Below are positions 26,495 to 34,280 of a stretch of 64,000 nt of DNA, piece by piece (positions within the stretch are counted from its first letter, which is position 1; each line of letters opens with the position of its first letter). Both the position numbers and the translations under genes were made by a program. The notes under the pieces are model-generated. The model was given only the letters and a program-made list of their open reading frames with translations, was not told the origin of the DNA and made no database searches. The stretch lies in assembly GCA_902494035.1 (NCBI GenBank), contig CABURV010000001.1:4039-68038 (forward strand). The letters are read 5' to 3'. Origin of the DNA: an uncultured Collinsella sp. Lineage in GTDB: Bacteria; Actinomycetota; Coriobacteriia; Coriobacteriales; Coriobacteriaceae.

Positions 26495-27235
26495 TAGTCT
26501 GCTGGCCGCGCAGCGGCCAGCTTTAAACCACCCGCTACGCGGGTGGAGACAAACGGCTTTACAAAGCCACCCCTCCGACCGATATTGACGATTGTTCAGG
26601 CCGTCAAGAATTCGAGTCGAAGGGGTGGTCGCCATGGCCCAGAAGGCCTACAGCCTTTCCCACACGAAGTGGATGTGCAAGTACCACATCGTGTTCACGC
26701 CGAAGTATAGGCGCAAAGTGATCTACAACCAAATCAGGAGCGACATAGGGGAGATCCTCAGGAAGCTGTGCGAGTACAAGGGGATCGAGATAATCGAGGG
26801 GCACCTGATGCCCGACCACGTGCACGTGCTGCTGGCGATCCCGCCGAAGTACAGCGTCGCGAGCGTCATGGGCTACCTGAAGGGGAAGAGCTCGCTGATG
26901 ATATTCGACAGGCACGCCGACCTCAAGTACAAGTTCGGCAACAGGAAGTTCTGGGCGGAGGGCTACTACGTGTCCACCGTCGGCCTGAACGAGGCGACGA
27001 TCGCCAAGTACATCAGGGAGCAGGAGTCCCACGACATCGCGCTGGACAAGCTGAGCGTGAAGGAGTACGAGGACCCCTTCAAGAGGGGGTGATCCCGCCG
27101 GTTCGACCGGCGCGCCACGGGTCAAGATGCACTAGGCCTGGACGAAGTCCGGGCCCGCGCCTTTAGACGCGAGCCCGGGGCCCGTGGGTTATACCCTAAG
27201 AGCAAACCACCCTTTTTAAGGGTGGTTCTGATTGA
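26495..27235 (+). mobile_element. IS200-like element (IS200/IS605 family), tnpA only
   Basis: Bounded by subterminal hairpins: CTGGCCGC-GCA-GCGGCCAG (26502-26520) and CCACCCGC/GCGGGTGG on the left, AACCACCC/GGGTGGTT (27205-27227) on the right. There is no terminal inverted repeat or target duplication, as expected of the family. CCACCCCTCCGAC (26567-26579) can pair with GTCGAAGGGGTGG (26616-26628), hiding the tnpA ribosome binding site, the known IS200 control. It inserted just after the PTS terminator. Exact ends are estimates. Confidence 0.85.
26634..27092 (+). CDS. tnpA: IS200-type Y1 HUH transposase
   Basis: A 152-residue TnpA. The HUH motif is in LMPDHVHVLLAIPP; the catalytic Tyr lies in WAEGYYVSTVG; YHIVFTPKYRRKVIY is the family start. 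Full length, no stops, so probably active. No tnpB is present. The start at 26634 is behind AAGGGGTGG, which is sequestered in the 5' hairpin. Confidence 0.95.
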   Translation: MAQKAYSLSHTKWMCKYHIVFTPKYRRKVIYNQIRSDIGEILRKLCEYKGIEIIEGHLMPDHVHVLLAIPPKYSVASVMGYLKGKSSLMIFDRHADLKYKFGNRKFWAEGYYVSTVGLNEATIAKYIREQESHDIALDKLSVKEYEDPFKRG

Positions 27236-27302
27236 GTATCTAATTGAGACAATGAGCGCAACCGTCGTGAGGTCGCATTGGCGCTCTCCGAGTCACCGAC
27301 AA

Positions 27303-27617
27303 GCTGCCTTCCATCTATGTGACCAATTCGCTTTCGGTCTTTAACCTGCTCGAGGCGCGCGAGGGCTGCGACCTGTGCCTCGTGGGCGGTATGTACCGTC
27401 GCCGCACTGCCGCTTTTGTGGGGCCAACGGCCGAGGATGCCCTGCGCGCACTGGGGATCGACGCGGCGTTTATCGGTGCCAACGGCATCTTGGACGGTGA
27501 CATATCTACGTCCAACATGGACGAGGGCCGTATCCAGCAGCTCGCCTTTAGCAAGGCCGACTCGCGCTATCTGATCGCCGACTCCAGCAGGATCGGCAGG
27601 CGATACTTCTGCCCCCC
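27303..27617 (+). pseudogene. Truncated copy of the DeoR regulator gene
   Basis: From VTNSLSVFNLLEAREGCDLC to KADSRYLIADSSRIGRRYF the frame is nearly identical, at protein and nucleotide level, to the central part of the DeoR gene at 21449 (nucleotides about 21817-22111). The HTH and the C-terminal end are missing. It lies directly after the IS200 right end; preceding bases also contain TAATTGAGACAATG, reminiscent of a palindromic-repeat arm. A duplication remnant. Confidence 0.85.
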
Positions 27618-27695
27618 TGCCGGCGCAGGGGTACCGCTTTACAATGACGCGCAAATAACTTTGAGCAACAAGGATGAGGCTATTCTGAGATATGA

Positions 27696-28928
27696 CTAGA
27701 CTCCGTATTTCGTCTTTATGTCCCTTGAGAATGAATCATAGTCTTCATAGAGTCCCTCTTTGCTTTCATCCTCGGCGTGGTTTACACGTTCAAGGAGCTT
27801 ATCCTTTGGACCCTCTTTTGTTATTGCGGCCTCGCCATCGGGTATTGTGGATTGCAAGAATAGTTCTAGAGCATGGACGTCTTTGAGTATGTAGCCCGTC
27901 GAACGGCCCGCTCCTGTTTTTTCGATTGCGCTGCAACTAACAAGCTGACCGAGGGTTCGTTTAACGGTTACCTCGCTGATATCGGGGCAGTTGGACCGGA
28001 TGTCGGATTTCTTAATGACGCCGGGTCTCTGTTGAAATAGAACAGCGATGCGCGCTTGCTTCGACATGGGACGAGTGCTTGATTCAATTAAGGTACGCTG
28101 CTCGAGCTGTCGGTAGGCGGCTAGGGTTGTTCCGAGCATGAAACGGATAAAAGGTGCTTCGGTGTTTTGATTTTCATTCCATCCAGTGGAGCTTGCAGCG
28201 AGGGCGTTGTAGTAGAGCGCCTTGTTGTCTTCAATAAGTCGTTCGATGCTGATGTAACGCGCAACGTCGTATCCAGTCTTTTCGAGCAGCAGCGTTGTAA
28301 GGAGCCGGCTCATCCTGCCATTGCCATCGTTGAAGGGATGAATGCTAACAAAATCGAAGATAAAGCGGAGCGATATAAGGAGGGGATCGCAAACTTGGCG
28401 AGATAAAGCATCGTTGAGGGACTGGCAGGCTTCTTTAATAAGTCCCGGGGTTGCTAGAGCCGAAGGGGGCCTAAAGCGCACAAATCGATTACCTTGATCG
28501 TCAATGGAGACGATTTCGTTATCGCCATCTTTCCAATGGCCTCCATACGAGATTGCCGTGTGCGCCATGAGGTCACGATGCAACTGCAGAATGACCGATG
28601 GCGTTACGGGAATGGAATCGTGTTGCTCGTGAATAAGCGACAGCACATCTCGGTATCCAGCGATTTCTTCCTCTGCGCGGGAGCTTGGCTTGGCGGAATA
28701 CGCCATGATCGCTTTGAGTCTTTTTTGGGTGGTAACAATTCCTTCAAGTCCGTTGGAGGATCGGGTGCTTTGGATCTTAGCCTCCTCCATTAGGGACGAT
28801 AGAAGCTCGGGTTTGACTTGACTCAGAGCAAGCTGACGGCCTTTATGCTCGCGTATCGAGAGGAGGAGGTTGGTGATTGGAGTTGCTTCGAGTTCCGCTG
28901 GGACTGTGGTGTAATCGAACTGGCGCAT
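27696..28928 (-). CDS. Fic family protein with N-terminal inhibitory motif
   Basis: A 410-residue Fic-domain protein. The core HPFNDGNGRMSR matches the active-site consensus HPFxxGNGRxxR needed for AMP transfer. The inhibitory (S/T)xxxE(G/N) motif is upstream at SSNGLEGI (about residue 58), making it a class II, self-inhibited Fic. The C-terminal part (SDIRSNCPDISEVTVKRTLGQLVSCSAIEKTGAGRSTGYIL) is a winged helix, so it may also bind DNA. AAGGAG precedes the ATG. A 65-bp near-perfect palindrome lies immediately upstream. Confidence 0.93.
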   Translation of the reverse strand: MRQFDYTTVPAELEATPITNLLLSIREHKGRQLALSQVKPELLSSLMEEAKIQSTRSSNGLEGIVTTQKRLKAIMAYSAKPSSRAEEEIAGYRDVLSLIHEQHDSIPVTPSVILQLHRDLMAHTAISYGGHWKDGDNEIVSIDDQGNRFVRFRPPSALATPGLIKEACQSLNDALSRQVCDPLLISLRFIFDFVSIHPFNDGNGRMSRLLTTLLLEKTGYDVARYISIERLIEDNKALYYNALAASSTGWNENQNTEAPFIRFMLGTTLAAYRQLEQRTLIESSTRPMSKQARIAVLFQQRPGVIKKSDIRSNCPDISEVTVKRTLGQLVSCSAIEKTGAGRSTGYILKDVHALELFLQSTIPDGEAAITKEGPKDKLLERVNHAEDESKEGLYEDYDSFSRDIKTKYGV

Positions 28929-28941
28929 GCGGCTCCTTTCG

Positions 28942-29006
28942 GTATCACGAACATACTTTCGATATCATAATACCATTAAATGATACCGAAAGTATGTTCG
29001 TGATAC
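28942..29006. promoter_or_regulatory. Large palindrome upstream of the fic gene
   Basis: Arms of 27 bp (28942-28968 and 28980-29006), 26 of 27 matching, around an 11-nt centre; each arm contains GTATCACGAACATACTTTCG. It starts 14 bases before the fic ATG, so it spans the promoter or leader. An operator for the protein's own winged helix is a natural reading (inference). Confidence 0.75.
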
Positions 29007-29065
29007 TGAAAACTAGAAACCATGCTTCATAACTGCTTGGAAAGGTCGGATTTGACTATCTTATT

Positions 29066-29202
29066 GTCTTGATCTGTAACAGGTAGACGGTCGAAAGTGG
29101 GCTACGTGTTACAGATTGAGATATTTCTGCTCGGGCGTTCTGTTTGTCTTGATCTGTAACAGCTAGGGCCGAAAATCCCTGCTAGATGTTACAGATTGAG
29201 AC
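29066..29202. repeat. Palindromic 57-nt repeat array B (two units)
   Basis: Units at 29066-29122 (type I, centre GACGGTCGAAAGTGGG) and 29146-29202 (type II, centre GGGCCGAAAATCCCTG), 80 nt apart. Same arms as array A. It lies between the 3' end of the glycosidase gene (29297) and the fic promoter. Confidence 0.95.
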
Positions 29203-29231
29203 AAACGGCCCGCTCAGGTCCGAGCCAAAAC

Positions 29232-29273
29232 AAAAAAGCCGCATGCGAACCCGTGGAGGGATTCGCATGCGGC
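29232..29273 (-). terminator. Terminator of the PTS-glycosidase operon
   Basis: On the minus strand GCCGCATGCGAA pairs with TTCGCATGCGGC, followed by TTTTTTG. Confidence 0.9.
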
Positions 29274-29296
29274 CGACAGGGGGTATGCGGCAAAAG

Positions 29297-30718
29297 TTAG
29301 GCCATAAGCAGGCCGGTCTCCGAGACGTTCTTGTACCAGTACGCGCTCGCCTTGGGATAGCGCTTCTGGGTCTCAAAGTCGATGTAGAACAGGCCATAGC
29401 GTTTGTTATAGCCGTTGGTCCAGGAGAACTGGTCCTGCAGCGACCACACAAAGTAGCCGTCGACGTTTACGCCGCCGTCGATTGCCTTGAGGATCCATGC
29501 GAGATGCTGACGCATGTAGTCGATGCGAGGGGCGTCGTCGATAAAGCCGTCCTCAAAGTCGTCCTTATAGCCCATGCCGTTCTCGGTGATGTAGATCTTC
29601 TTGTAGTTGGGGTAATCGTTCTTAATGCGCAGCAGCAGGTCGTAGAGGCCTTCGGGATAGATGATCCAGTCCCAATCGGTGGTGGGTACGCCTTCGCGCA
29701 CGCATGACTCACCAACGCCCTTGAGGAACCAGCGCGAGGAACCCTTGTCGCCAGTGCCATTGTGGTTGATGTCGTTTTCGCCCTCGGCGGCACGCAGGAA
29801 CTGGCACTTGTAGGTGTTGACGCCCAGGCAATCGTTGTAGGGGAGCGCGGCGGTCAGCGCGGCGATGTCCTCGTCGCGGACGTCGAGCTCGCCGCCGGCG
29901 ATATGGGCTAGCTTGGTCGCAGCCTCCATGGTGTCGGCTGCATAATGGCCGCGGAAGGTGGCGTCGAGTACCCAGCGGTTGTTGATGACGTCGGCCATGC
30001 GAGCTGCCTCGCAGTCGGCGGCGTTGTTGGGATCGAGGGGATACTTGGGCTCCAGGTTCTGGACAATGCCGATCTCGCCCTCAAAGCCGCCCTCATGAAA
30101 GGCGACGACAGCCTTGGCGTGGGCCACCATCATGTTGTGCATGAGCTGGAAGGCCTTGTCCAGGCGATACTTCTCGCCGTGCGGCCAGTTGCCGACGATA
30201 AAGCTGCCCTCGGCGGTCGCGGGAATCTCGTTAAAGGTAAACCAGTGCTTGACCTCGGTGAACTCGGCAAAGCAGAACTTGGCGTACTCGACAAAGGCGT
30301 CGATCGTCGTGCGCGTCAGGAAGCCCTCGCCGCCGTTCCGGTAAAAGGCCTCGGGCGTATCGAAGTGATCGAGCGTGACATAGGGGATAACGCCGGCTTT
30401 ATTGCAGGTGGCGAAAAGCTCGTGATAGAAGGCGACACCCTCGGGGTTGATCTCGCCAGTGCCGCTGGGGAAGATGCGGCTCCAAGCGATGGAGACGCGG
30501 ATACCGTTGATGCCGAAGCGCCGGCACAGGTCGATATCGACCGGGTACTTGTTGTAGAAATCGCTTGCGGGGTCGGGGGAGAAGCGACCCTGGGCTGCCA
30601 GGAAATCGTCCCAGGGCACTTTGCCCTTGCCGTGCGTACGGGTCTCGCCCTCAACCTGGTAAGCGGCGGTGGCGCCGCCAAACACAAAGCCGTCGGGGAA
30701 CTGCATGGGGTTGGTCAT
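29297..30718 (-). CDS. Family 1 glycoside hydrolase, 6-phospho-beta-galactosidase type
   Basis: A 473-residue GH1 enzyme acting on PTS-imported phosphorylated beta-glycosides. Acid/base Glu164 lies in FTFNEIP and the nucleophile Glu in ITENGMGYKDD (about residue 375). The phosphate-binding pattern S-x6-K-x-Y is present in FSWTNGYNKRYG. Trp after that Ser is the residue found in LacG-type 6-phospho-beta-galactosidases, whereas phospho-beta-glucosidases usually have a smaller residue. The lacABC genes in the window support a galactoside. Cotranscribed behind the PTS gene at 30795. Confidence 0.9.
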   Translation of the reverse strand: MTNPMQFPDGFVFGGATAAYQVEGETRTHGKGKVPWDDFLAAQGRFSPDPASDFYNKYPVDIDLCRRFGINGIRVSIAWSRIFPSGTGEINPEGVAFYHELFATCNKAGVIPYVTLDHFDTPEAFYRNGGEGFLTRTTIDAFVEYAKFCFAEFTEVKHWFTFNEIPATAEGSFIVGNWPHGEKYRLDKAFQLMHNMMVAHAKAVVAFHEGGFEGEIGIVQNLEPKYPLDPNNAADCEAARMADVINNRWVLDATFRGHYAADTMEAATKLAHIAGGELDVRDEDIAALTAALPYNDCLGVNTYKCQFLRAAEGENDINHNGTGDKGSSRWFLKGVGESCVREGVPTTDWDWIIYPEGLYDLLLRIKNDYPNYKKIYITENGMGYKDDFEDGFIDDAPRIDYMRQHLAWILKAIDGGVNVDGYFVWSLQDQFSWTNGYNKRYGLFYIDFETQKRYPKASAYWYKNVSETGLLMA

Positions 30719-30752
30719 GAGTCATCCTTTCTGTGGGATTCGAATAGGGAGA

Positions 30753-30779
30753 GGTGCCCGAACTGGGGATCCGGGCACC
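30753..30779. other. Intercistronic hairpin, PTS to glycosidase
   Basis: GGTGCCCG and CGGGCACC pair in the 76-base gap between the two operon genes. There is no T-tract in the direction of transcription, so processing or differential stability is more likely than termination. Similar hairpins sit in the two sister operons. Confidence 0.6.
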
Positions 30780-30794
30780 AACAGAGGGAGGAAC

Positions 30795-32582
30795 CTAGTC
30801 GAGGTTCTCGCGGAGCCACTTGATGGCGCCAGCGGGGTCGCGAGTAAGGTCGATATATTCCTTACCGCGCGGGGCGAGCAGCTTAATGCCCAGGCGATCG
30901 GTGTCGGCCTTCATGTCGTTGTAGTAGCTACGGACCTGCGGGGCAAGCACGATAACGTCGTACTGATCCATGATGGCAGTGTGCTGGCCATAGGCGCCTG
31001 CGGAGGAAGCGATGTTCTCTCCGGTCTGCGCAGCACCTTCCTTGATGGCGTTGGCAAGCATGGCAGAGGTGCCGGCGCCGGCGCACAGGACGAGGACCTT
31101 CAGGCCATCGACGTCCTTCTTAGCGGATGCGTTGGCGGCGGGCTCGGGCTGATCGGCGACAGGCTTGCTGTCGGCGGCAGCGGCGGTCGGCTCGACGGAA
31201 GCGGTGACAGCGGCGGTCTGCTCGACAGCGGGCGCAGAGGTGCTGGCGGCGATGGCGGCAGCACCATCGGACTCGAGACCCAGCTCGGCGGCGCGCTCGG
31301 CCTCCTGGTCGCAGAGCAGCTTATCGTACGCCTTCAAGAACGGCAGGTAGATGATGGCGTCCAGCAAGATGATGATTGCGACAAACACCAGGGCGATAAG
31401 CTGGAAGTTCGTGGTGATGAAGATGCCGATGGGGGCAGGGGTAGCCCAAGGCACCACGAAGGAGAAGCCGTTCATGCCCACGTTATCGATAAAGAACTTG
31501 GCAACACTTACGTTGACGCAGCCGGCGGCAACAAAGGGGATGAGCATGTAGGGGTTAAGGATCATCGGCGCGCCAAAGAGCAGCGGTTCGTTGACGGCGA
31601 AGGCAACAGGAACAATCGAGGCCTTACCGACGGCCTTGAGCTGCTTGGACTTCATAAAGAGAATCAGCAGAAGCGGCACGATGAACGTGGCGCCGGTGCC
31701 GCCGAACTCACCCACGAGCGACATGTTAAAGGTGAGGGAGTGGGCGGGGTGGCCACCGGCCAGCAGAACCTGCAGGTTCTCGGCCTGGTTGGCAAGACGG
31801 ATGGGGTCGATGCCCGGCTGGACGATCGAGGGGCCGTGGACGCCGATAAACCAGAAGAACGCGGTGGCTGCCTGGATAAGGATAAGGCCAGGATAGGTTT
31901 CTGCAGCGGTGAAGAGCGGGGAGAGCAGTTTGATAAGCAGCTCGGAGAACGGAACGCCCATGAGGTTGCGCACGACGACATCGATGATGCCGCAGATGAT
32001 GACAGCACCGCCAAAGGGGATGATGTCGCGGAAGTTCTGAGCGATGGCGCCCGGGACCTCCTTAGGCAGCTTAATGGTCAGATCGCGCGAGACGCAGAAC
32101 TTATAGACCCACACGGTAATGAACGCGGCGATATAGGCCGAGAACAGACCGCGCGTGCCCATGCTGGTGCAATCGAAGACCGAAAGCTCGGAGTCGTTGA
32201 ACTTGGTGGTGAACTGCGTGACTGCGAGCAGCAGCATGCTGCACTGGGCGGCCACCATGGTGGAACCGTCGTTGAGCACTTTGCCGGCGGGCATGCGACG
32301 GTTCATGGAAGCCGTGAAGTTCTTGGCAGTGGTGCCGGCAACCATGATGCCCATGACGCCCATGGTGAAGTTGTAGAGCTTGTTGCACCAGTCGATGAGC
32401 GGCTGGGGCAGCGTGACGCCGACTACGCCGGGAAGGGTGGCAATGAGCAGAAAGATCGAAGAGGTGAGGACAATGGGCATGCACCCAAGGAATCCGTCCT
32501 TGATGGCCTGGAGGTATATGTTCCTCGAGATCTTCTCAAAGAACGGTTGATGCTTTTCGAGCATCTTTACGATGGCGTCCAT
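30795..32582 (-). CDS. PTS lactose/cellobiose family IICB transporter
   Basis: A 595-residue IICB permease. IIC at about 1-420 (MDAIVKMLEKHQPFFEKISRNIYLQAIKDGF; WFIGVHGPSIVQPGI; the VNEPLLFGAPMILNPYMLIPF site), then an Ala/Val-rich linker of about 60 residues (430-490), then IIB with the phospho-Cys in VLVLCAGAGTSAMLANAI. First gene of an operon with the GH1 gene at 29297. Divergent from the LacI gene at 32857, whose operators lie between them. AAAGGAGCT precedes the ATG. It depends on a separate IIA. Confidence 0.93.
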   Translation of the reverse strand: MDAIVKMLEKHQPFFEKISRNIYLQAIKDGFLGCMPIVLTSSIFLLIATLPGVVGVTLPQPLIDWCNKLYNFTMGVMGIMVAGTTAKNFTASMNRRMPAGKVLNDGSTMVAAQCSMLLLAVTQFTTKFNDSELSVFDCTSMGTRGLFSAYIAAFITVWVYKFCVSRDLTIKLPKEVPGAIAQNFRDIIPFGGAVIICGIIDVVVRNLMGVPFSELLIKLLSPLFTAAETYPGLILIQAATAFFWFIGVHGPSIVQPGIDPIRLANQAENLQVLLAGGHPAHSLTFNMSLVGEFGGTGATFIVPLLLILFMKSKQLKAVGKASIVPVAFAVNEPLLFGAPMILNPYMLIPFVAAGCVNVSVAKFFIDNVGMNGFSFVVPWATPAPIGIFITTNFQLIALVFVAIIILLDAIIYLPFLKAYDKLLCDQEAERAAELGLESDGAAAIAASTSAPAVEQTAAVTASVEPTAAAADSKPVADQPEPAANASAKKDVDGLKVLVLCAGAGTSAMLANAIKEGAAQTGENIASSAGAYGQHTAIMDQYDVIVLAPQVRSYYNDMKADTDRLGIKLLAPRGKEYIDLTRDPAGAIKWLRENLD

Positions 32583-32686
32583 AGAGCTCCTTTGCTACTT
32601 GATGCGCGATGCATGTGGATGGAACTGGTCGTCGATGGATGGTCAGGACTGCCCGGAAACCTTCCTGCTTAAGGAAGGCATTGCGA

Positions 32687-32728
32687 AATGACAACGTTGT
32701 CATTTCGTTAATGACAACGTAAGACATT
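32687..32728. promoter_or_regulatory. LacI-type operators for the regulator at 32857
   Basis: AATGACAACGTTGTCATT (32687-32704) is a perfect 18-bp palindrome. A second, less symmetric copy AATGACAACGTAAGACATT follows at 32710. Both lie in the divergent PTS/lacI region and share the ACGTT core with operators of the other three LacI genes. Confidence 0.8.
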
Positions 32729-32752
32729 TTTGGAAGAGCAACAAGGATATAC

Positions 32753-32784
32753 GGGTGAGCGGTCGATATTGTTCGGTAAACGGT
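32753..32784 (+). promoter_or_regulatory. Direct repeat pair of the CGGTGAACGGT motif, 21-bp spacing
   Basis: GGGTGAGCGGT at 32753 and CGGTAAACGGT at 32774 point towards the LacI gene at 32857. They lie upstream of a probable TATGCT -10 box at 32810. Confidence 0.65.
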
Positions 32785-32856
32785 TGATTTATCAGTCAGG
32801 CAGGTAGTGTATGCTAGAACGCAAAAACAAGCGATGTAAAACCGACTGGAGAAGCA

Positions 32857-33867
32857 GTGGCAACGATGGACAAGAAAAATGTCTCAATGAATGATGTGGC
32901 GATTGCCGCTGGTGTTTCTCTCAAGACGGTTTCGCGCGTGATTAACGAGCCCGATAGCGTGCGAGAGTCGACACGCGATAAGGTTCATTCGGCCATGGAG
33001 GCGCTCGGGTTTCGAGCCAACTTTGCCGCGCGTTCGCTCAAGTTGGGCCGTTACGGGTGCATCGGCGTCGTGCTGTTCCACTTGTCGGGCGGTGCCGTGG
33101 ACATGATCGACGGTATCGCCGATGCCGCCGAAGAGCGAGGCTTTGCTCTTACGATGATCAAAAAGCGGGCGGGGGAGAAGATGACCCTTGCCGAAGCGGC
33201 GCGTAGGATGTCGCAGCTCCCCGTCGACGGCATGATTTTCAACCTGCGCCAGATGGTCGATGACTTTGATACCTTTGAGGCGCCGAAAGACCTCAAGACG
33301 GTGATTATCACACCGATGGAACATCCTACCTGCTCTACCGTCAGTGACGACCAAGAGGGCGGCGCGCGCATGGCGTGCGAGTACTTCTTGAACCACGGGC
33401 ACAAGAACGTGTACTTCGTCTCTGGTAAGAAAGAGTCACTGTCGAGCCAGTGCCGTATGAAAGGTTGGCGAGCGGCACTCGAGGCACGTGGCATTGAGCC
33501 GCCCGAGCCTCTGCAAGGCGATTGGAATGCGGATAGTGGCTATGCCGCGGGCCTTGTGCTTGCCGATAAGCCCGATTGCACAGCGGTCCTCGCTGCTAAC
33601 GACTGCATGGCAAACGGCGTGATGATGGCTCTACGTGACAAAGGGCTCAATGTGCCCGACGACGTGTCCGTGATCGGCTTCGACGATGAGCTCTACAAGA
33701 CGATTCCCAACTCGATTCTGACGTCGGTGAAGTTTCGCCACCGCGAACTGGGCATCCGTGCGCTTAACGAGGTCGTCGCAGGTCTGGAAGCCCCGAGCTC
33801 CAGAAGTCGTACGCTCGTCTCGGGCGTGTTGGTCGAGCGTTCCAGCGTGAGGGATCTGCGGGCGTAG
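32857..33867 (+). CDS. LacI family regulator 1
   Basis: A 336-residue LacI/GalR repressor starting at GTG. HTH MNDVAIAAGVSLKTVSRVIN with the hinge helix region FRANFAARSLKLGR, then a periplasmic-binding-like sensor domain (IGVVLFHLSGGAVDMIDGIADAAEERGF, AANDCMANGVMMALRDKGLNVPDDVSVIGFDD). Divergent from the PTS gene at 32582, with its own operator type AATGACAACGTTGTCATT between. GGAG precedes the GTG. Array C begins 18 bases after its stop. Confidence 0.93.
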   Translation: MATMDKKNVSMNDVAIAAGVSLKTVSRVINEPDSVRESTRDKVHSAMEALGFRANFAARSLKLGRYGCIGVVLFHLSGGAVDMIDGIADAAEERGFALTMIKKRAGEKMTLAEAARRMSQLPVDGMIFNLRQMVDDFDTFEAPKDLKTVIITPMEHPTCSTVSDDQEGGARMACEYFLNHGHKNVYFVSGKKESLSSQCRMKGWRAALEARGIEPPEPLQGDWNADSGYAAGLVLADKPDCTAVLAANDCMANGVMMALRDKGLNVPDDVSVIGFDDELYKTIPNSILTSVKFRHRELGIRALNEVVAGLEAPSSRSRTLVSGVLVERSSVRDLRA

Positions 33868-33884
33868 ACGTGCTCGGCCTGCTC

Positions 33885-34181
33885 GTCTAAATCTGTAACA
33901 GGTGGGACCCGAAAACTCGACTAGGTGTTATAGATTGAGATTTTGTCTACCCAGCCATCATCTTTGTCTCGATCTGTAACAGTTAGGAGTGAAATGACCA
34001 GCCAGGTGTTACAGATCTAGATTGATTGGATTGACCCATCTGTTTGTCTCGATCTGTAACATCTAAGCGGTCAAAAGCGGTCTACATGTTACAGATTGAG
34101 ATTTTTGGCTTGGCCTGTGCGTTCACCTCGATCTGTAACAGCTGGGACCCAAAAACTCGGCTAGATGTTACAGATTAAGAT
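33885..34181. repeat. Palindromic 57-nt repeat array C (four units)
   Basis: Units at 33885-33941 (type II), 33966-34022 (type III), 34046-34102 (type I) and 34125-34181 (type II); starts 81, 80 and 79 nt apart. It fills the gap between the convergent lacI (33867) and PTS (34281) genes. A spacer here (TTGGCCTGTGCGTTC) nearly repeats one in array A. Confidence 0.95.
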
Positions 34182-34280
34182 GAACAGGAGGACGGGTGCG
34201 GTCTAAACAAAATGGCCCGCGCATCACGCATCGATGCACGGGCCATTTTTTTTCTGCGAGCGGCAGGTGGCGTCAGCGTC

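Noticed and set aside
30669..32672. 667-codon + strand reading frame opposite the PTS gene
   Set aside because: Antisense shadow of a GC-rich gene; its translation is low-complexity and matches no family. The same holds for the frames at 34212-36236 and 40824-42599.
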